Shown here piece by piece: positions 18,696-26,963 of a stretch of 58,458 nucleotides of DNA. How positions within the stretch are numbered: the stretch's first letter is position 1; each line of letters starts with the position of its first letter. The DNA lies in the NCBI RefSeq assembly GCF_015207425.1, contig NZ_JADEWZ010000033.1, forward strand, positions 1 through 58,458, read 5' to 3'. The translations under genes were made by a program, and so were the position numbers. Below the pieces are notes generated by a model, which worked only from the letters and a program-made list of their open reading frames with translations, was not told the origin of the DNA and did no database searches. The stretch is from Lusitaniella coriacea LEGE 07157. Its GTDB lineage: Bacteria; Cyanobacteriota; Cyanobacteriia; Cyanobacteriales; Spirulinaceae.

Positions 18696-20153
18696 CTATT
18701 CCCCTTCTGGAATAAGCGTCATTCCGGGTTGAAGTTCTAAATCCGGGGAGGGGACAACCACGCGATCGCGCGGCTTCAATCCCGATTTAATTTCCACAGT
18801 GGTTAATCCCTCCAATCCCAAAGTAACCGGGCGTTTTTCCGCTTCTCCTCGCTCATTTCGCGCCCAAACAAAGGCTTCCTCGCCCTCGCGTTGAATCATT
18901 TCCGTACTCAAGGCGATAACCCTCTCTCGTTGTGCCAAAATAATTTCGACATTAACCGAACTTCCGGGTATTAAAGTCCCGCTAGGGGTATCGAGGCGCG
19001 CGATCGCGCGAACGGTGGCTTGACCATCTTGCCGACCCCCGATCTCTCCCGTTGATTGTGTGGCAATATTGGCGATAGTTTGGATTTTTCCAGGGAATTT
19101 TTGGGCATCGGGACCAATAACACTGACGCGAACCTTTTGATTGGGTTGAACGCGACGCGCGTCGAGGGGGTTGAGGTTGAGCGCAATTTGCTCTTGTCGG
19201 GGATTGCCAATGGTGAGCAGAGGATCGCCTAATTTAACCACATCTCCGGGTTTAACGCTAATTTCAATCGCTTTCCCGTTAATCGTAGAGGTAATTACGC
19301 TTTGCTGTAATTTCTGCCTTTCTTGGCGCAATTGCAGTTGCAAATCTTCCAATTGGCGCAAACTCGTATTCACGGCTAATTGCGCTTGCTTGACTTCCCC
19401 TTGTGCGGCGAGAACGGCTTGGGTTTTTTCGTCTCTGGTATTTTGGCGTTCTTGGTGGAGGTTTTGCAGTTCGAGGTTGGTTTGCTGTGCGGTCAACTCT
19501 GCATCGCGCAACTGTGCTTGAGCGTTTAAAATGTCGTCTCGTTTTTGTCGCACTTCGTTGGCGGCGATGAATTCCTTTTCCAACAGTTGTTCGAGTTCTC
19601 GGAGTTCGGTTTGTAAGCGAGCAATTTTACTTTTTTGTTCGAGGATTTTTTCGCGATCGCGCGTCAATTTTAACTCCTTTGCGCGAACTTCCGTCCCCCG
19701 CGCGATCGCGCCCAATTCTCGTTGAGCCAAGTCTAGCTTTTTCTTCGCCTCAGCCACCTTTTCCTGGTGACGGGTAAGCTGTAATTGCTCTTTTTGAATT
19801 TCGAGTCGTTTTTGCGCCAAAACCGTTTCTCGCGTCGGTTCTCGCAGTATCACCAACACCTGACCCACCGCGATCGCGCTATCTTCCCGCACCGCAACCC
19901 GTTCCACCACTCCCCCATCAATCGCAGATTCTAGGGTTTGTTGGTCGCCCAATTCCACCACGCCACTCTCATTAATCGTATCCTCAACCCGATCCAACTC
20001 CACATCCAACAAACTCACCGTCGCCGCATCAGTTGAGGGTTTGAGTTTTTGGGTATACAGAAAAAAACCGCCAATTCCCAAAAGCGCGATCGCGCCGGAA
20101 CCCACCAGCCATCGAATTCCCTTCTTAAACTGTTTTTGACTGGATTGTTCCAT
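18696..20153 (-). CDS. HlyD-family efflux periplasmic adaptor
   Basis: 485 residues. Cytoplasmic N-terminus, one membrane helix (WLVGSGAIALLGIGGFFLY, about 15-33), then a periplasmic adaptor. A lipoyl-like half motif (GVVERVAVREDSAIAVGQVL) is followed by a long coiled coil (about 105-275, rich in QLELQREK heptads), the second lipoyl half (GKAIEISVKPGDVVKLGDPLL) and the beta-barrel (VNVEIILAQRERVIALSTEMI). It bridges the inner-membrane permease to TolC. It is the first gene of the leftward operon. 787 bases with a transposase separate it from the permease gene, where an ATPase gene would often be. Confidence 0.9.
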   Translation of the reverse strand: MEQSSQKQFKKGIRWLVGSGAIALLGIGGFFLYTQKLKPSTDAATVSLLDVELDRVEDTINESGVVELGDQQTLESAIDGGVVERVAVREDSAIAVGQVLVILREPTRETVLAQKRLEIQKEQLQLTRHQEKVAEAKKKLDLAQRELGAIARGTEVRAKELKLTRDREKILEQKSKIARLQTELRELEQLLEKEFIAANEVRQKRDDILNAQAQLRDAELTAQQTNLELQNLHQERQNTRDEKTQAVLAAQGEVKQAQLAVNTSLRQLEDLQLQLRQERQKLQQSVITSTINGKAIEISVKPGDVVKLGDPLLTIGNPRQEQIALNLNPLDARRVQPNQKVRVSVIGPDAQKFPGKIQTIANIATQSTGEIGGRQDGQATVRAIARLDTPSGTLIPGSSVNVEIILAQRERVIALSTEMIQREGEEAFVWARNERGEAEKRPVTLGLEGLTTVEIKSGLKPRDRVVVPSPDLELQPGMTLIPEGE

Positions 20154-20391
20154 TCCTTGCTGCCGATCCTTAAATTCCCTGAAATGCTATGCACAAGATT
20201 AACTAACTTCAGCGAAAAAGCAAATTACGCTTAGTTTGAATTACCCTCACGCTTCCCCAGCTTCCCCAGCCCATCAACGCACAAGATCGAGGTTGACGAA
20301 ACACTAGTAGGAGAAGTCGCCTCGCTCGTATCGTAAAGTGGGGCAGAATTTTTGATTAAGATAGAGATCTTTCGCTGCAAAGGAGGCTGAA

Positions 20392-22608
20392 ATGGGTAAC
20401 GTGGTGGGCATCGATTTAGGAACGACCAACTCTGTTGCGGCGTTTAAATTCGCGGAAGTTGAAGTCGTCACCGCAGAAGATAATCCCCCACCCGAACGCA
20501 AATTAACCCGATCTGCTGTCGCCTTAGATCGAGACTATCTCATTGCGGGTCAAGGGGCGTACAATCAACTGCGAGCCAATCCTGAAAATGTTATTGTTTC
20601 GATTAAACGCTTGATGGGGCGAGGAATTGGCGATATCGAAGTTCGAGAACAACGCGATCGTTTGAGCTACAAAATCGATCGCGCGACGCATGGAACCGAT
20701 TTGAGCCTCTCGGTGTGGTTGGGAGGGAAAGAATACCAACCCGAAGATATTTCCGCAGAAATCCTCAAAAAGGTCGCCCACAACGCCCAACTTTTCCAAC
20801 GCCAACAGGGACAAACCAGCACGATTTCCGAAGCGGTTATTACCATCCCCGCTTATTTTAACGACAAACAAAGACACGCCACGCGATCGGCTGCGGCACG
20901 GGCAGGATTGAAAGTGCGCGAACTGCTCCCAGAACCCACTGCTGCGGCGATTTCCTACGGATTTACCCCGGAAGAGTCGAGCGAAGTGAAAACAATTTTG
21001 GTGTACGACTTTGGCGGCGGAACCTTCGATGCGTCACTGTTGGTAGCCAGTGGTGATCGATTTATTGAATTGGGGAAAGCGGGAGATTTGTGGTTAGGCG
21101 GCGACGACATTGATCGCAAAATGATTGAATGGGCAAAAGAACGAATTGCAGAACAAGAAGGAATTGAGATCGATCGCGCGATTTCACAAATGCCCAACTT
21201 CCACCGCGTTCGCTTTCTCGCCGACTTAAAAATTGCCGTTGAATGGGCAAAAATCGCCCTCAGCAGCGCCCCTTCCGCCCACATTATCCCCCCAACCCCA
21301 TTTCTCAACGAATTGGGAATACCCGTTCCCATCGACATTGAAATTACCCAAGAACAGTTCGAGGAATTGATTGCACCCATTGTCGATCGCGCGATCGCGA
21401 TTTGCAATGATGCTGTTCGTTACTCCGAATACACCAACGACTTAATCGATGTCGTCCTCCTCGTCGGCGGTTCTTGTCAAATTCCCCTCGTTCAACAGAA
21501 AGTCAAAGAAGCCTTTGGAAGTGAAAAAGTCGTCGTTCATCCCCGTCCCCTCTACGCCGTCGCCGAAGGTGCGGCAATTGTCGCCGCCGGATTAACGGAA
21601 AAAGTGGAAACCGTTTCCCGCGACTACTACATCAAACTCGCCGACGGATTGCACAAAGTCGTCCCTCGCGGCGAAGTTTTGCCTTTCAGAACCGCCCAAA
21701 CCTTCAAAACCGTCGCCAACGGACAGCGTTTGATTCGCTTCGAGTTTTTCAATCGCGATGACGAACGGGACGTAATGGAACCCATTGGGAAGATGTGGTT
21801 GCCCCTTTATTCCAGCTATCCTCAAGGCACAGAAGTATTGGTAGCCCTCGAATTGGACGAACAAATGGGAGACTTGCAAATTACCGCCGTTCTCAAAAAC
21901 GATCCCTCCGTGAAGGTGAGCAGCTTATTTTCTCGCGGGGGTTCCGACGAACAAATGAACGAAGAAGTCGATCGCGCGATTCAAGAAATTAACACCCGAC
22001 AGCTATCAACCGCAGAAGTAGAAGAAGCCAGCCAGCAAGTGGTTCGCGTCGTCCAAGTCACCAATCAAATTATCGATCCCAAAACCGGGCGAGAACGAGA
22101 AGACGTGCGCCAACAAGCCCAAGAACGATTAAATGTGTTGAAATCTGCCCTATCGGAAGAACTAAATATCGCCCGATCCCTCGCCTACGAGTGCGATTTC
22201 CTGGTACAAACCTACGATTTCGCGCACCGCGAAGCGGATCCCTGCGGGATCGCGCCCCCCCAACAAGAACGCCTCAAATCCTGCGCCGCACAACTCCGGG
22301 ATGCCCTCCACAAAAACGATCTCTCCGCGATCTCCATCGGAATCGAAGAAGCCAAACAAGAAATTTCCATCCTCCCAGACACCGTACAGCGCCTGCGCTA
22401 CTGTCGCGCCGCAATTTATCGCGCAAACCACATTCAACCCGTACAAGGCAGAATCCTAAGCGATAAAACCGAGCGTTTTATTGCAGCGCTGCGTCGAAAC
22501 GAATCCGCCGAATCCGAGCGCCTTTGGCAAGAACTCTCGCCGAACGTACAATATTGGTTAAATCAATCATTGCCCACCGGCGCGATCGATACAGATTTAA
22601 TGTTGTGA
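20392..22608 (+). CDS. Hsp70-family (DnaK-like) protein with divergent C-terminus
   Basis: 738 residues. The actin-fold ATPase is clear: GIDLGTTNSVAAF, ITIPAYFNDKQRHATRSAA, LPEPTAAAISYGF, VYDFGGGTFDASLL and VVLLVGGSCQIPLVQQKV, to about residue 400. A short beta domain follows (about 405-530) that is degenerate compared with the DnaK substrate-binding domain. The helical C-terminal part (540-738) contains none of the usual DnaK tail, so this is a specialised paralogue rather than the housekeeping DnaK. AAAGGAGG (20379-20386) precedes the ATG by 5 bases, a strong ribosome site. No DnaJ or GrpE gene is adjacent. The following two genes are a small membrane-type protein and a NACHT protein on the same strand. 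Confidence 0.88.
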   Translation: MGNVVGIDLGTTNSVAAFKFAEVEVVTAEDNPPPERKLTRSAVALDRDYLIAGQGAYNQLRANPENVIVSIKRLMGRGIGDIEVREQRDRLSYKIDRATHGTDLSLSVWLGGKEYQPEDISAEILKKVAHNAQLFQRQQGQTSTISEAVITIPAYFNDKQRHATRSAAARAGLKVRELLPEPTAAAISYGFTPEESSEVKTILVYDFGGGTFDASLLVASGDRFIELGKAGDLWLGGDDIDRKMIEWAKERIAEQEGIEIDRAISQMPNFHRVRFLADLKIAVEWAKIALSSAPSAHIIPPTPFLNELGIPVPIDIEITQEQFEELIAPIVDRAIAICNDAVRYSEYTNDLIDVVLLVGGSCQIPLVQQKVKEAFGSEKVVVHPRPLYAVAEGAAIVAAGLTEKVETVSRDYYIKLADGLHKVVPRGEVLPFRTAQTFKTVANGQRLIRFEFFNRDDERDVMEPIGKMWLPLYSSYPQGTEVLVALELDEQMGDLQITAVLKNDPSVKVSSLFSRGGSDEQMNEEVDRAIQEINTRQLSTAEVEEASQQVVRVVQVTNQIIDPKTGREREDVRQQAQERLNVLKSALSEELNIARSLAYECDFLVQTYDFAHREADPCGIAPPQQERLKSCAAQLRDALHKNDLSAISIGIEEAKQEISILPDTVQRLRYCRAAIYRANHIQPVQGRILSDKTERFIAALRRNESAESERLWQELSPNVQYWLNQSLPTGAIDTDLML

Positions 22609-22638
22609 AATGGCTTCTCATTCAATCACTCTAGTCTT

Positions 22639-22667
22639 GTAGGTTGGGTTGAAGAATGAAACCCAAC
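22639..22667. repeat. GTAGGTTGGGTT palindromic repeat, left copy
   Basis: GTAGGTTGGGTTGAAGAATG then AAACCCAAC forms a stem (GTTGGGTT/AACCCAAC). The same sequence, inverted, lies at 23441-23471, so the pair brackets the small gene at 22829-23251. Confidence 0.8.
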
Positions 22668-22828
22668 AGGGAAGCTGTAGCGTGGGTAATGCTGCGATTC
22701 GATGGATATCGACCCGTTGACCTTTGTCTTCGTCGTAACCCACCAAACCCAAGGTTTTCAAGCTGAATCCGGAAATCCTTGCAACAACGCAGTGGCTAGA
22801 ATAGAAGCGCCCCCTTAAACCCAGAAAA

Positions 22829-23251
22829 ATGCCGGAAGACAAAGCCTCTCAGTCCCAATCTTTTACCAACAGTCCCATATCGGGTCAAGTCGGTCAAGGT
22901 CGCGATTTTACGCAAATTCAGTCCAACCCAACCGCAGCGTCAGAACAACAAATCTCAGTTGTAGAGGTCGTCGAACTGCTCGACCGCTTGAAAGCCTTAC
23001 TCGACGAATCCAGTTTACCCGCAGCGCAGAAAGAGACGGCGGAGAAATATCTAGAAGTCGTCAAAGCGGAAGCAAATAAACCGGAACCGAATAAGGAACT
23101 GGCGGCGATGAACCTCAAACAGGTGACAGAAACTTTGAAAAATGCAGGTAGCGCAGTGGATGTGGGGAAATCCCTGTGGCAAAAAGTTCAACCGATGATT
23201 GTGCCGTTGATAACTTGGTTGGGGGTCGCCACGAACTTTTTCTTGGGGTGA
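22829..23251 (+). CDS. small helical protein with hydrophobic C-terminus and NACHT-shared N-terminal motif
   Basis: 140 residues, family not recognised. The N-terminus holds SPISGQVGQGRDFTQ (residues 15-29). It matches SPVSGQAGQGRDFNQ in the NACHT protein encoded next, at almost the same place. Residues 40-105 are predicted helical and charged (VVELLDRLKALLDESSLPA, then ETAEKYLEVVKAEANK). The last 20 residues (PMIVPLITWLGVATNFFLG) are hydrophobic and could insert in a membrane. A shared short N-terminal motif in a small membrane-type protein next to an NLR-like NTPase is the arrangement seen with bacterial amyloid signalling (BASS) pairs, so this could be the effector. That is inference. Confidence 0.7.
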   Translation: MPEDKASQSQSFTNSPISGQVGQGRDFTQIQSNPTAASEQQISVVEVVELLDRLKALLDESSLPAAQKETAEKYLEVVKAEANKPEPNKELAAMNLKQVTETLKNAGSAVDVGKSLWQKVQPMIVPLITWLGVATNFFLG

Positions 23252-23383
23252 ATGATCCTGCTATTTTTGTCTGGAATTAACAATTGGGCGAATCGCTGAA
23301 AACAGATGACTGGATAGGCTTTGGGAGATGTATTTCCTAAGTACAGGACAAAAGTCACAACGAGTTGGGCAAGAGTGAATAGA

Positions 23384-23471
23384 GTAGGTTGGTGTTGAGC
23401 GAGAGCGAAACCCAACACAATGGTTATAAGGCTTACCAATGTTGGGTTTCATTCCATTCAACCCAACCTAC
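23384..23471. repeat. GTAGGTTGGGTT palindromic repeats, two copies
   Basis: A direct-orientation, degenerate copy (GTAGGTTGGTGTTGAGCGAG then AGCGAAACCCAACAC, 23384-23418) and an inverted copy (GTTGGGTTTCATTCCATTCA then ACCCAACCTAC, 23441-23471). The latter is the reverse complement of 22639-22667 apart from two inserted bases. They fill most of the 348-base gap before the NACHT start. Confidence 0.8.
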
Positions 23472-23599
23472 GAAAATATCAAGGTTTAGTGAATTGTGTC
23501 CCTTAGTGAAGATGATACAAGATGGGATATAACTGCAAGCCTGGAATGGATTGCAACGCTTTTAAATCAAACTTTCCGCCACCTTCCCCCCCCTCACCG

Positions 23600-25513
23600 A
23601 TGAGCCAGCAGGATAATCCCGAACCGAACCAAAAACAGAACTTCGACCAGTCTCCTGTCTCTGGTCAAGCGGGTCAAGGACGGGATTTTAATCAGTTCCG
23701 AGATTCATCGGGGAATCAGATTGCTGGACGCGATCTTCATATTCACTACCCAGAACCCCTTCAACCCGTTCCGCCGAAAACGAAACGAGAGGTTCAAAAT
23801 CGCAACAAACTCATCAATAGCGTTAAGAGCGAAATTGCGTATCGCCTGAAGCACTCCCTACCCAACGTTAACCCGATCAACCTGCGTCAAGAGGAACAAC
23901 CACAACAAGTACAGCACTTCTGTGATGTAGACTTGAAAACAGGCAAGACGGGGGCGATCCTGCCGCCTGAGACGAAAACCATTGATGTTTTTGATCAAAC
24001 TGCCGTGATGGGGCGATTGTTGATTCTGGGCGCGCCGGGAAGCGGCAAAACAACCGCACTGTTGGAATTGGCAAAGGTTTTAACTGAACGCGCCGAACAA
24101 AATCCTGAGTTTCCCATTCCTGTTTTGTTCAGTCTTGCGTCGTGGCAAAAAGACAAGCAAAGTATTGCAGAGTGGTTGGTCGTACAACTGAAAGAACGGC
24201 AAGGCGTATCGGAAAAACTGGGAAAAGAATGGTTGAAAAACAGTCAACTTTTGCCCTTGTTGGATGGATTAGACGAACTAAAATCAGAACGACAAGAACG
24301 CTGTGTCAAGGCGATTAACCAATTCGTGCAAGAATTTCGTCCCCTGCATTTAGTGGTATGTAGTCGGTTGGAAGAGTACGAACGCTGTCCGACAACGCTG
24401 GAACTGCAAGGGGCGGTCTGTTTATTGCCTTTGACCGAGGAACAAATTCAAGAGTATCTGCGGCGAACGGACTGTATGGACTTTTTGCCGCATCTCCAGC
24501 AGGACTCGGCATTATTGGAGTTGGCAAAAACGCCCCTCTTTCTCAATTTGATTGCCCTCGCTTACGGTGAAATTGCCTTGGAGGAATGGCAACAACTGGA
24601 CTCTGCTGGGTTACGTCAGACGTATTTGTTTGATGCTTACATCGAACGGATGCTGAAGCGGAAGATTAGCGAACGTTGGTATCGACGGGGAAAAGAACCC
24701 AGTGCAGAACAAACGAAACATTGGTTACGATTTCTCGCAAAGCGACTCAAAACCGAAGCGCGAACAGAGTTTTTTATTGAAAAGATGCAGCCCACTTGGT
24801 TGAGAACTTGCCGCCAACGAGTAATTTCCGGGCTGATTATTGGGCTGATTATTGGGCTGATTATTGGGCTGATTATTGGGCTGATTATTGGGCTGATTAT
24901 TGGGCTGATTGTTGGGCTGATTGTTGGGCTGATTGTTGGGCTGATTGGAGGACTAATTGTTGGACTAACTGATGAGATAGAACTAATGGAGGCATTTGAG
25001 CTGTCTTGGTCGCAAGCATCGCGAGAGAAGCTGATTATCGGGCTGATGTTCGGGCTGATTGGAGGACTGCTTGGAGAGCTGGTTGGAGGGCTAATTTTCG
25101 GGCTAATTTTTGGGCTAATTTTCGGGCTGAGGGTTGATATCCAATTGCGCACGTACCCCAATCAAGGAGTATGGCAATCAGCGAAAAACACCTTGGCGAT
25201 TGCGCTAATAACTTTACCAGTGTGGACAATATTTTTTGGATTTATTGAGTATATCGACAAAAATCATTTGAGCATAGTGGACGCGATCGCGGCTGGATTT
25301 GCGATAGCATCAATTTATGGCATTCTCTTCTCTGGTGTAGCCTGCATTCAACACTTCATCCTCCGCCTGATCCTCTTTTGCAACGGCGATATCCCCTGGA
25401 ATTACGCCCGCTTCCTCAACTGCGCCACAGAACGCCTGCTGCTACAACGGGTGGGCGGCGGCTACCGCTTTATGCACGACTTGCTGCGCGAGCATTTCGC
25501 GAATTATTCTTAG
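23600..25513 (+). CDS. NACHT-family NTPase with glycine-zipper membrane region
   Basis: 637 residues from ATG 23600. An in-frame start at 23522 adds 26 residues, but MSQQDNPEP aligns with the start of the 140-residue neighbour, so I prefer 23600. N-terminal motif SPVSGQAGQGRDFNQ (18-32), then GNQIAGRDLHIHY. The NACHT domain spans about 125-330: Walker A LGAPGSGKTTALLELAK, Walker B LLPLLDGLDELKSER, sensor VVCSRLEEYERCP. After a helical part comes a membrane region of GLII/GLIV tetrapeptides (about 411-455), a second GL-rich stretch and more helices. The conserved cyanobacterial ending is CATERLLLQRVGGGYRFMHDLLREHF. NACHT proteins are STAND NTPases that oligomerise on sensing a signal; many are antiphage. 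Confidence 0.88.
   Translation: MSQQDNPEPNQKQNFDQSPVSGQAGQGRDFNQFRDSSGNQIAGRDLHIHYPEPLQPVPPKTKREVQNRNKLINSVKSEIAYRLKHSLPNVNPINLRQEEQPQQVQHFCDVDLKTGKTGAILPPETKTIDVFDQTAVMGRLLILGAPGSGKTTALLELAKVLTERAEQNPEFPIPVLFSLASWQKDKQSIAEWLVVQLKERQGVSEKLGKEWLKNSQLLPLLDGLDELKSERQERCVKAINQFVQEFRPLHLVVCSRLEEYERCPTTLELQGAVCLLPLTEEQIQEYLRRTDCMDFLPHLQQDSALLELAKTPLFLNLIALAYGEIALEEWQQLDSAGLRQTYLFDAYIERMLKRKISERWYRRGKEPSAEQTKHWLRFLAKRLKTEARTEFFIEKMQPTWLRTCRQRVISGLIIGLIIGLIIGLIIGLIIGLIIGLIVGLIVGLIVGLIGGLIVGLTDEIELMEAFELSWSQASREKLIIGLMFGLIGGLLGELVGGLIFGLIFGLIFGLRVDIQLRTYPNQGVWQSAKNTLAIALITLPVWTIFFGFIEYIDKNHLSIVDAIAAGFAIASIYGILFSGVACIQHFILRLILFCNGDIPWNYARFLNCATERLLLQRVGGGYRFMHDLLREHFANYS
24830..24961 (+). repeat. in-frame 12-base tandem repeat encoding GLII
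   Basis: Eleven 12-base units inside the NACHT gene: six perfect GGGCTGATTATT (24830-24901), three GGGCTGATTGTT (24902-24937), then two decayed units. Each encodes Gly-Leu-Ile-Ile or Gly-Leu-Ile-Val, so unit loss or gain keeps the frame and changes membrane-helix length. A degenerate second block lies at about 25030-25130. Confidence 0.95.
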
Positions 25514-25542
25514 AATGCAAATTACGCCTAATTTGGAAACTT

Positions 25543-25644
25543 TAAGCTAAAACACATCTAAATTTGGTATTGGGCGCTCTGTATAAAAGTCATCAATCCC
25601 TCACCGTGTCAGCCTCAGTCACAATTTAAATGCATAGCAGCTTA
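25543..25644 (-). repeat. TAAGCT-terminated dispersed element, copy 2 (inverted)
   Basis: 102 bases, nearly identical as reverse complement to 13851-13975 but without that copy's internal duplication. It includes TCACCGTGTCAGCCTCAGTC and CACAATTTAAATGCATAGCA. It lies just after the NACHT stop in a 308-base gap. The gap otherwise shows only a CAAATTACGCCTAATTTG palindrome (about 25518-25535). Confidence 0.8.
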
Positions 25645-25821
25645 ATGAGTTGGGCTACTTAAAGGAACGCGCATTTTCCCAATTTAAGAGTTATCTTGGC
25701 AACAGGAACCATCCTTCCTCAAACACAGCAGCACAAAAAAATTGAGAGCAACGAGAGAATTGCACCAACCTTGGGAAAGATAAGATTAGTTGCCCCCTGC
25801 TAAAATTCACCAATAACAATT

Positions 25822-26763
25822 ATGGAAGATTTTGGAATTATCGTTATCTGCTGCGATCAAGACTACCTCTTTGCCAAAGGAGTCTGCGCCAGCATCCGCC
25901 ACTTCCTGGGCGATGTCCCCATTTGCCTCCTTGTCGATGGAACCTTTTCCGTCGCAGATATGCAGAAAGCCTACGACGTGAAAGTCATCAATAGCGAGAA
26001 CATGAAATACGACGTTCTCAGAAAACGCAGTTTTGGTTGGGGAACCACCCGCATGATTGCCTTTTGGGAAAGTCCCTTCAAACACTTCCTCATTGTCGAT
26101 TCCGATGTTGCCATTTGGGGAAATGTCCTGAAATACGCCAACTTCGATAACTACGACATTATTATCGACCGCCCCTGCTACCCCTACACGCGGGAAATGA
26201 TACAGGAATATTTCTTCGATCTTCCCGTCTTTGAAAAAGACTACCCCGACTTTCAATGGCAAGATCGTTCTTTCGTCTGTCCTGCGGTTCTCTTCGGTAC
26301 CAGAGATATTTTCCCCCTCGAAGACTACATTGCCATCCTCGACTACCTCAAGGAAAAACCCAACGTCTTTAAGTACGGCGACATGGGATTTATTAACTAC
26401 ATGATGTTCCGCGCTGCTGATGAAGGAAAATTGCGTTTGGGACAGGAAGACATTCAATACATCGCTGTAGATTTCCCCCAAGAAGATTTCCAAAAACGCT
26501 TTCCAATGGGTGAAACGGAGCCCATCGCGAAAGAGGGGAATGATATCGTTATTCATTGGGCGGGTCCCAAACCCACCCTATCCACTTCCAAAACCTATAC
26601 AGACCCGATGAATTTCTTCCGGCGCAAAGCCTTGAAAGATACCAATGGAACAACGGGTTTGCCCGCAGAAGCCCTTTTACAGGTGGAAGATTTCAAGCGT
26701 AATTTCTACGTTTACAATAAGAAAGTGCGGAAGAAGTTAGGCAATTTGGTGGGTGCAAAGTAA
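25822..26763 (+). CDS. GT-A-fold glycosyltransferase
   Basis: 313 residues, cytosolic. The N-terminus FGIIVICCDQDYLFAKGVCA begins a nucleotide-sugar binding fold. The metal-binding DxD is in FLIVDSDVAIWG (about residues 91-102), and the late VIHWAGPKP (about 249-257) resembles the HFAGxxKPW-type end motif of GT8-like enzymes. It should transfer a sugar from a nucleotide donor. Acceptor and exact family are not clear. It is followed by galE and an FkbM methyltransferase, which suggests a role in polysaccharide or glycan synthesis. Confidence 0.65.
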   Translation: MEDFGIIVICCDQDYLFAKGVCASIRHFLGDVPICLLVDGTFSVADMQKAYDVKVINSENMKYDVLRKRSFGWGTTRMIAFWESPFKHFLIVDSDVAIWGNVLKYANFDNYDIIIDRPCYPYTREMIQEYFFDLPVFEKDYPDFQWQDRSFVCPAVLFGTRDIFPLEDYIAILDYLKEKPNVFKYGDMGFINYMMFRAADEGKLRLGQEDIQYIAVDFPQEDFQKRFPMGETEPIAKEGNDIVIHWAGPKPTLSTSKTYTDPMNFFRRKALKDTNGTTGLPAEALLQVEDFKRNFYVYNKKVRKKLGNLVGAK

Positions 26764-26794
26764 ACATTCCTCAGAAAAATTAAGGGGCAACAAT

Positions 26795-26882
26795 CTAGTG
26801 GTCTGTCAATTTTTTCTTTGTGGGTAAGCCATTTCTTCGTATCGCCCTCAACAGACTAAGATCGAGTTTGACTGACCGCTAG
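26795..26882. repeat. 88-base inverted-repeat element
   Basis: CTAGTGGTCTGTCAA (26795-26809) is repeated in inverted form as TTGACTGACCGCTAG (26868-26882), 13 of 15 bases matching. It is non-coding, lies between the glycosyltransferase and galE, and is MITE-like in size. No target duplication was identified with confidence. Confidence 0.6.
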
Positions 26883-26963
26883 CCTCTAGGGCGGGTTTTG
26901 CAGGTCAATTATTGTTTAAAATCCGTCCCCTCAACCAGACAATTAAATCCAAAGAAAACTGTA

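Noticed and set aside
23522-23599. N-terminal 26 residues of the NACHT frame
   Set aside because: Comparison with the neighbouring paralogous N-terminus places the start at 23600, and the extra part is Pro-rich with no ribosome site.
24830-24961. CRISPR-like array
   Set aside because: The units are 12 bases, contiguous without spacers, and translate in frame inside the NACHT gene.
25807-26556. 249-codon minus-strand frame opposite the GT-A glycosyltransferase
   Set aside because: It lies entirely over a clear glycosyltransferase with a DxD motif, its product shows no domain, and it is a typical codon-bias shadow.
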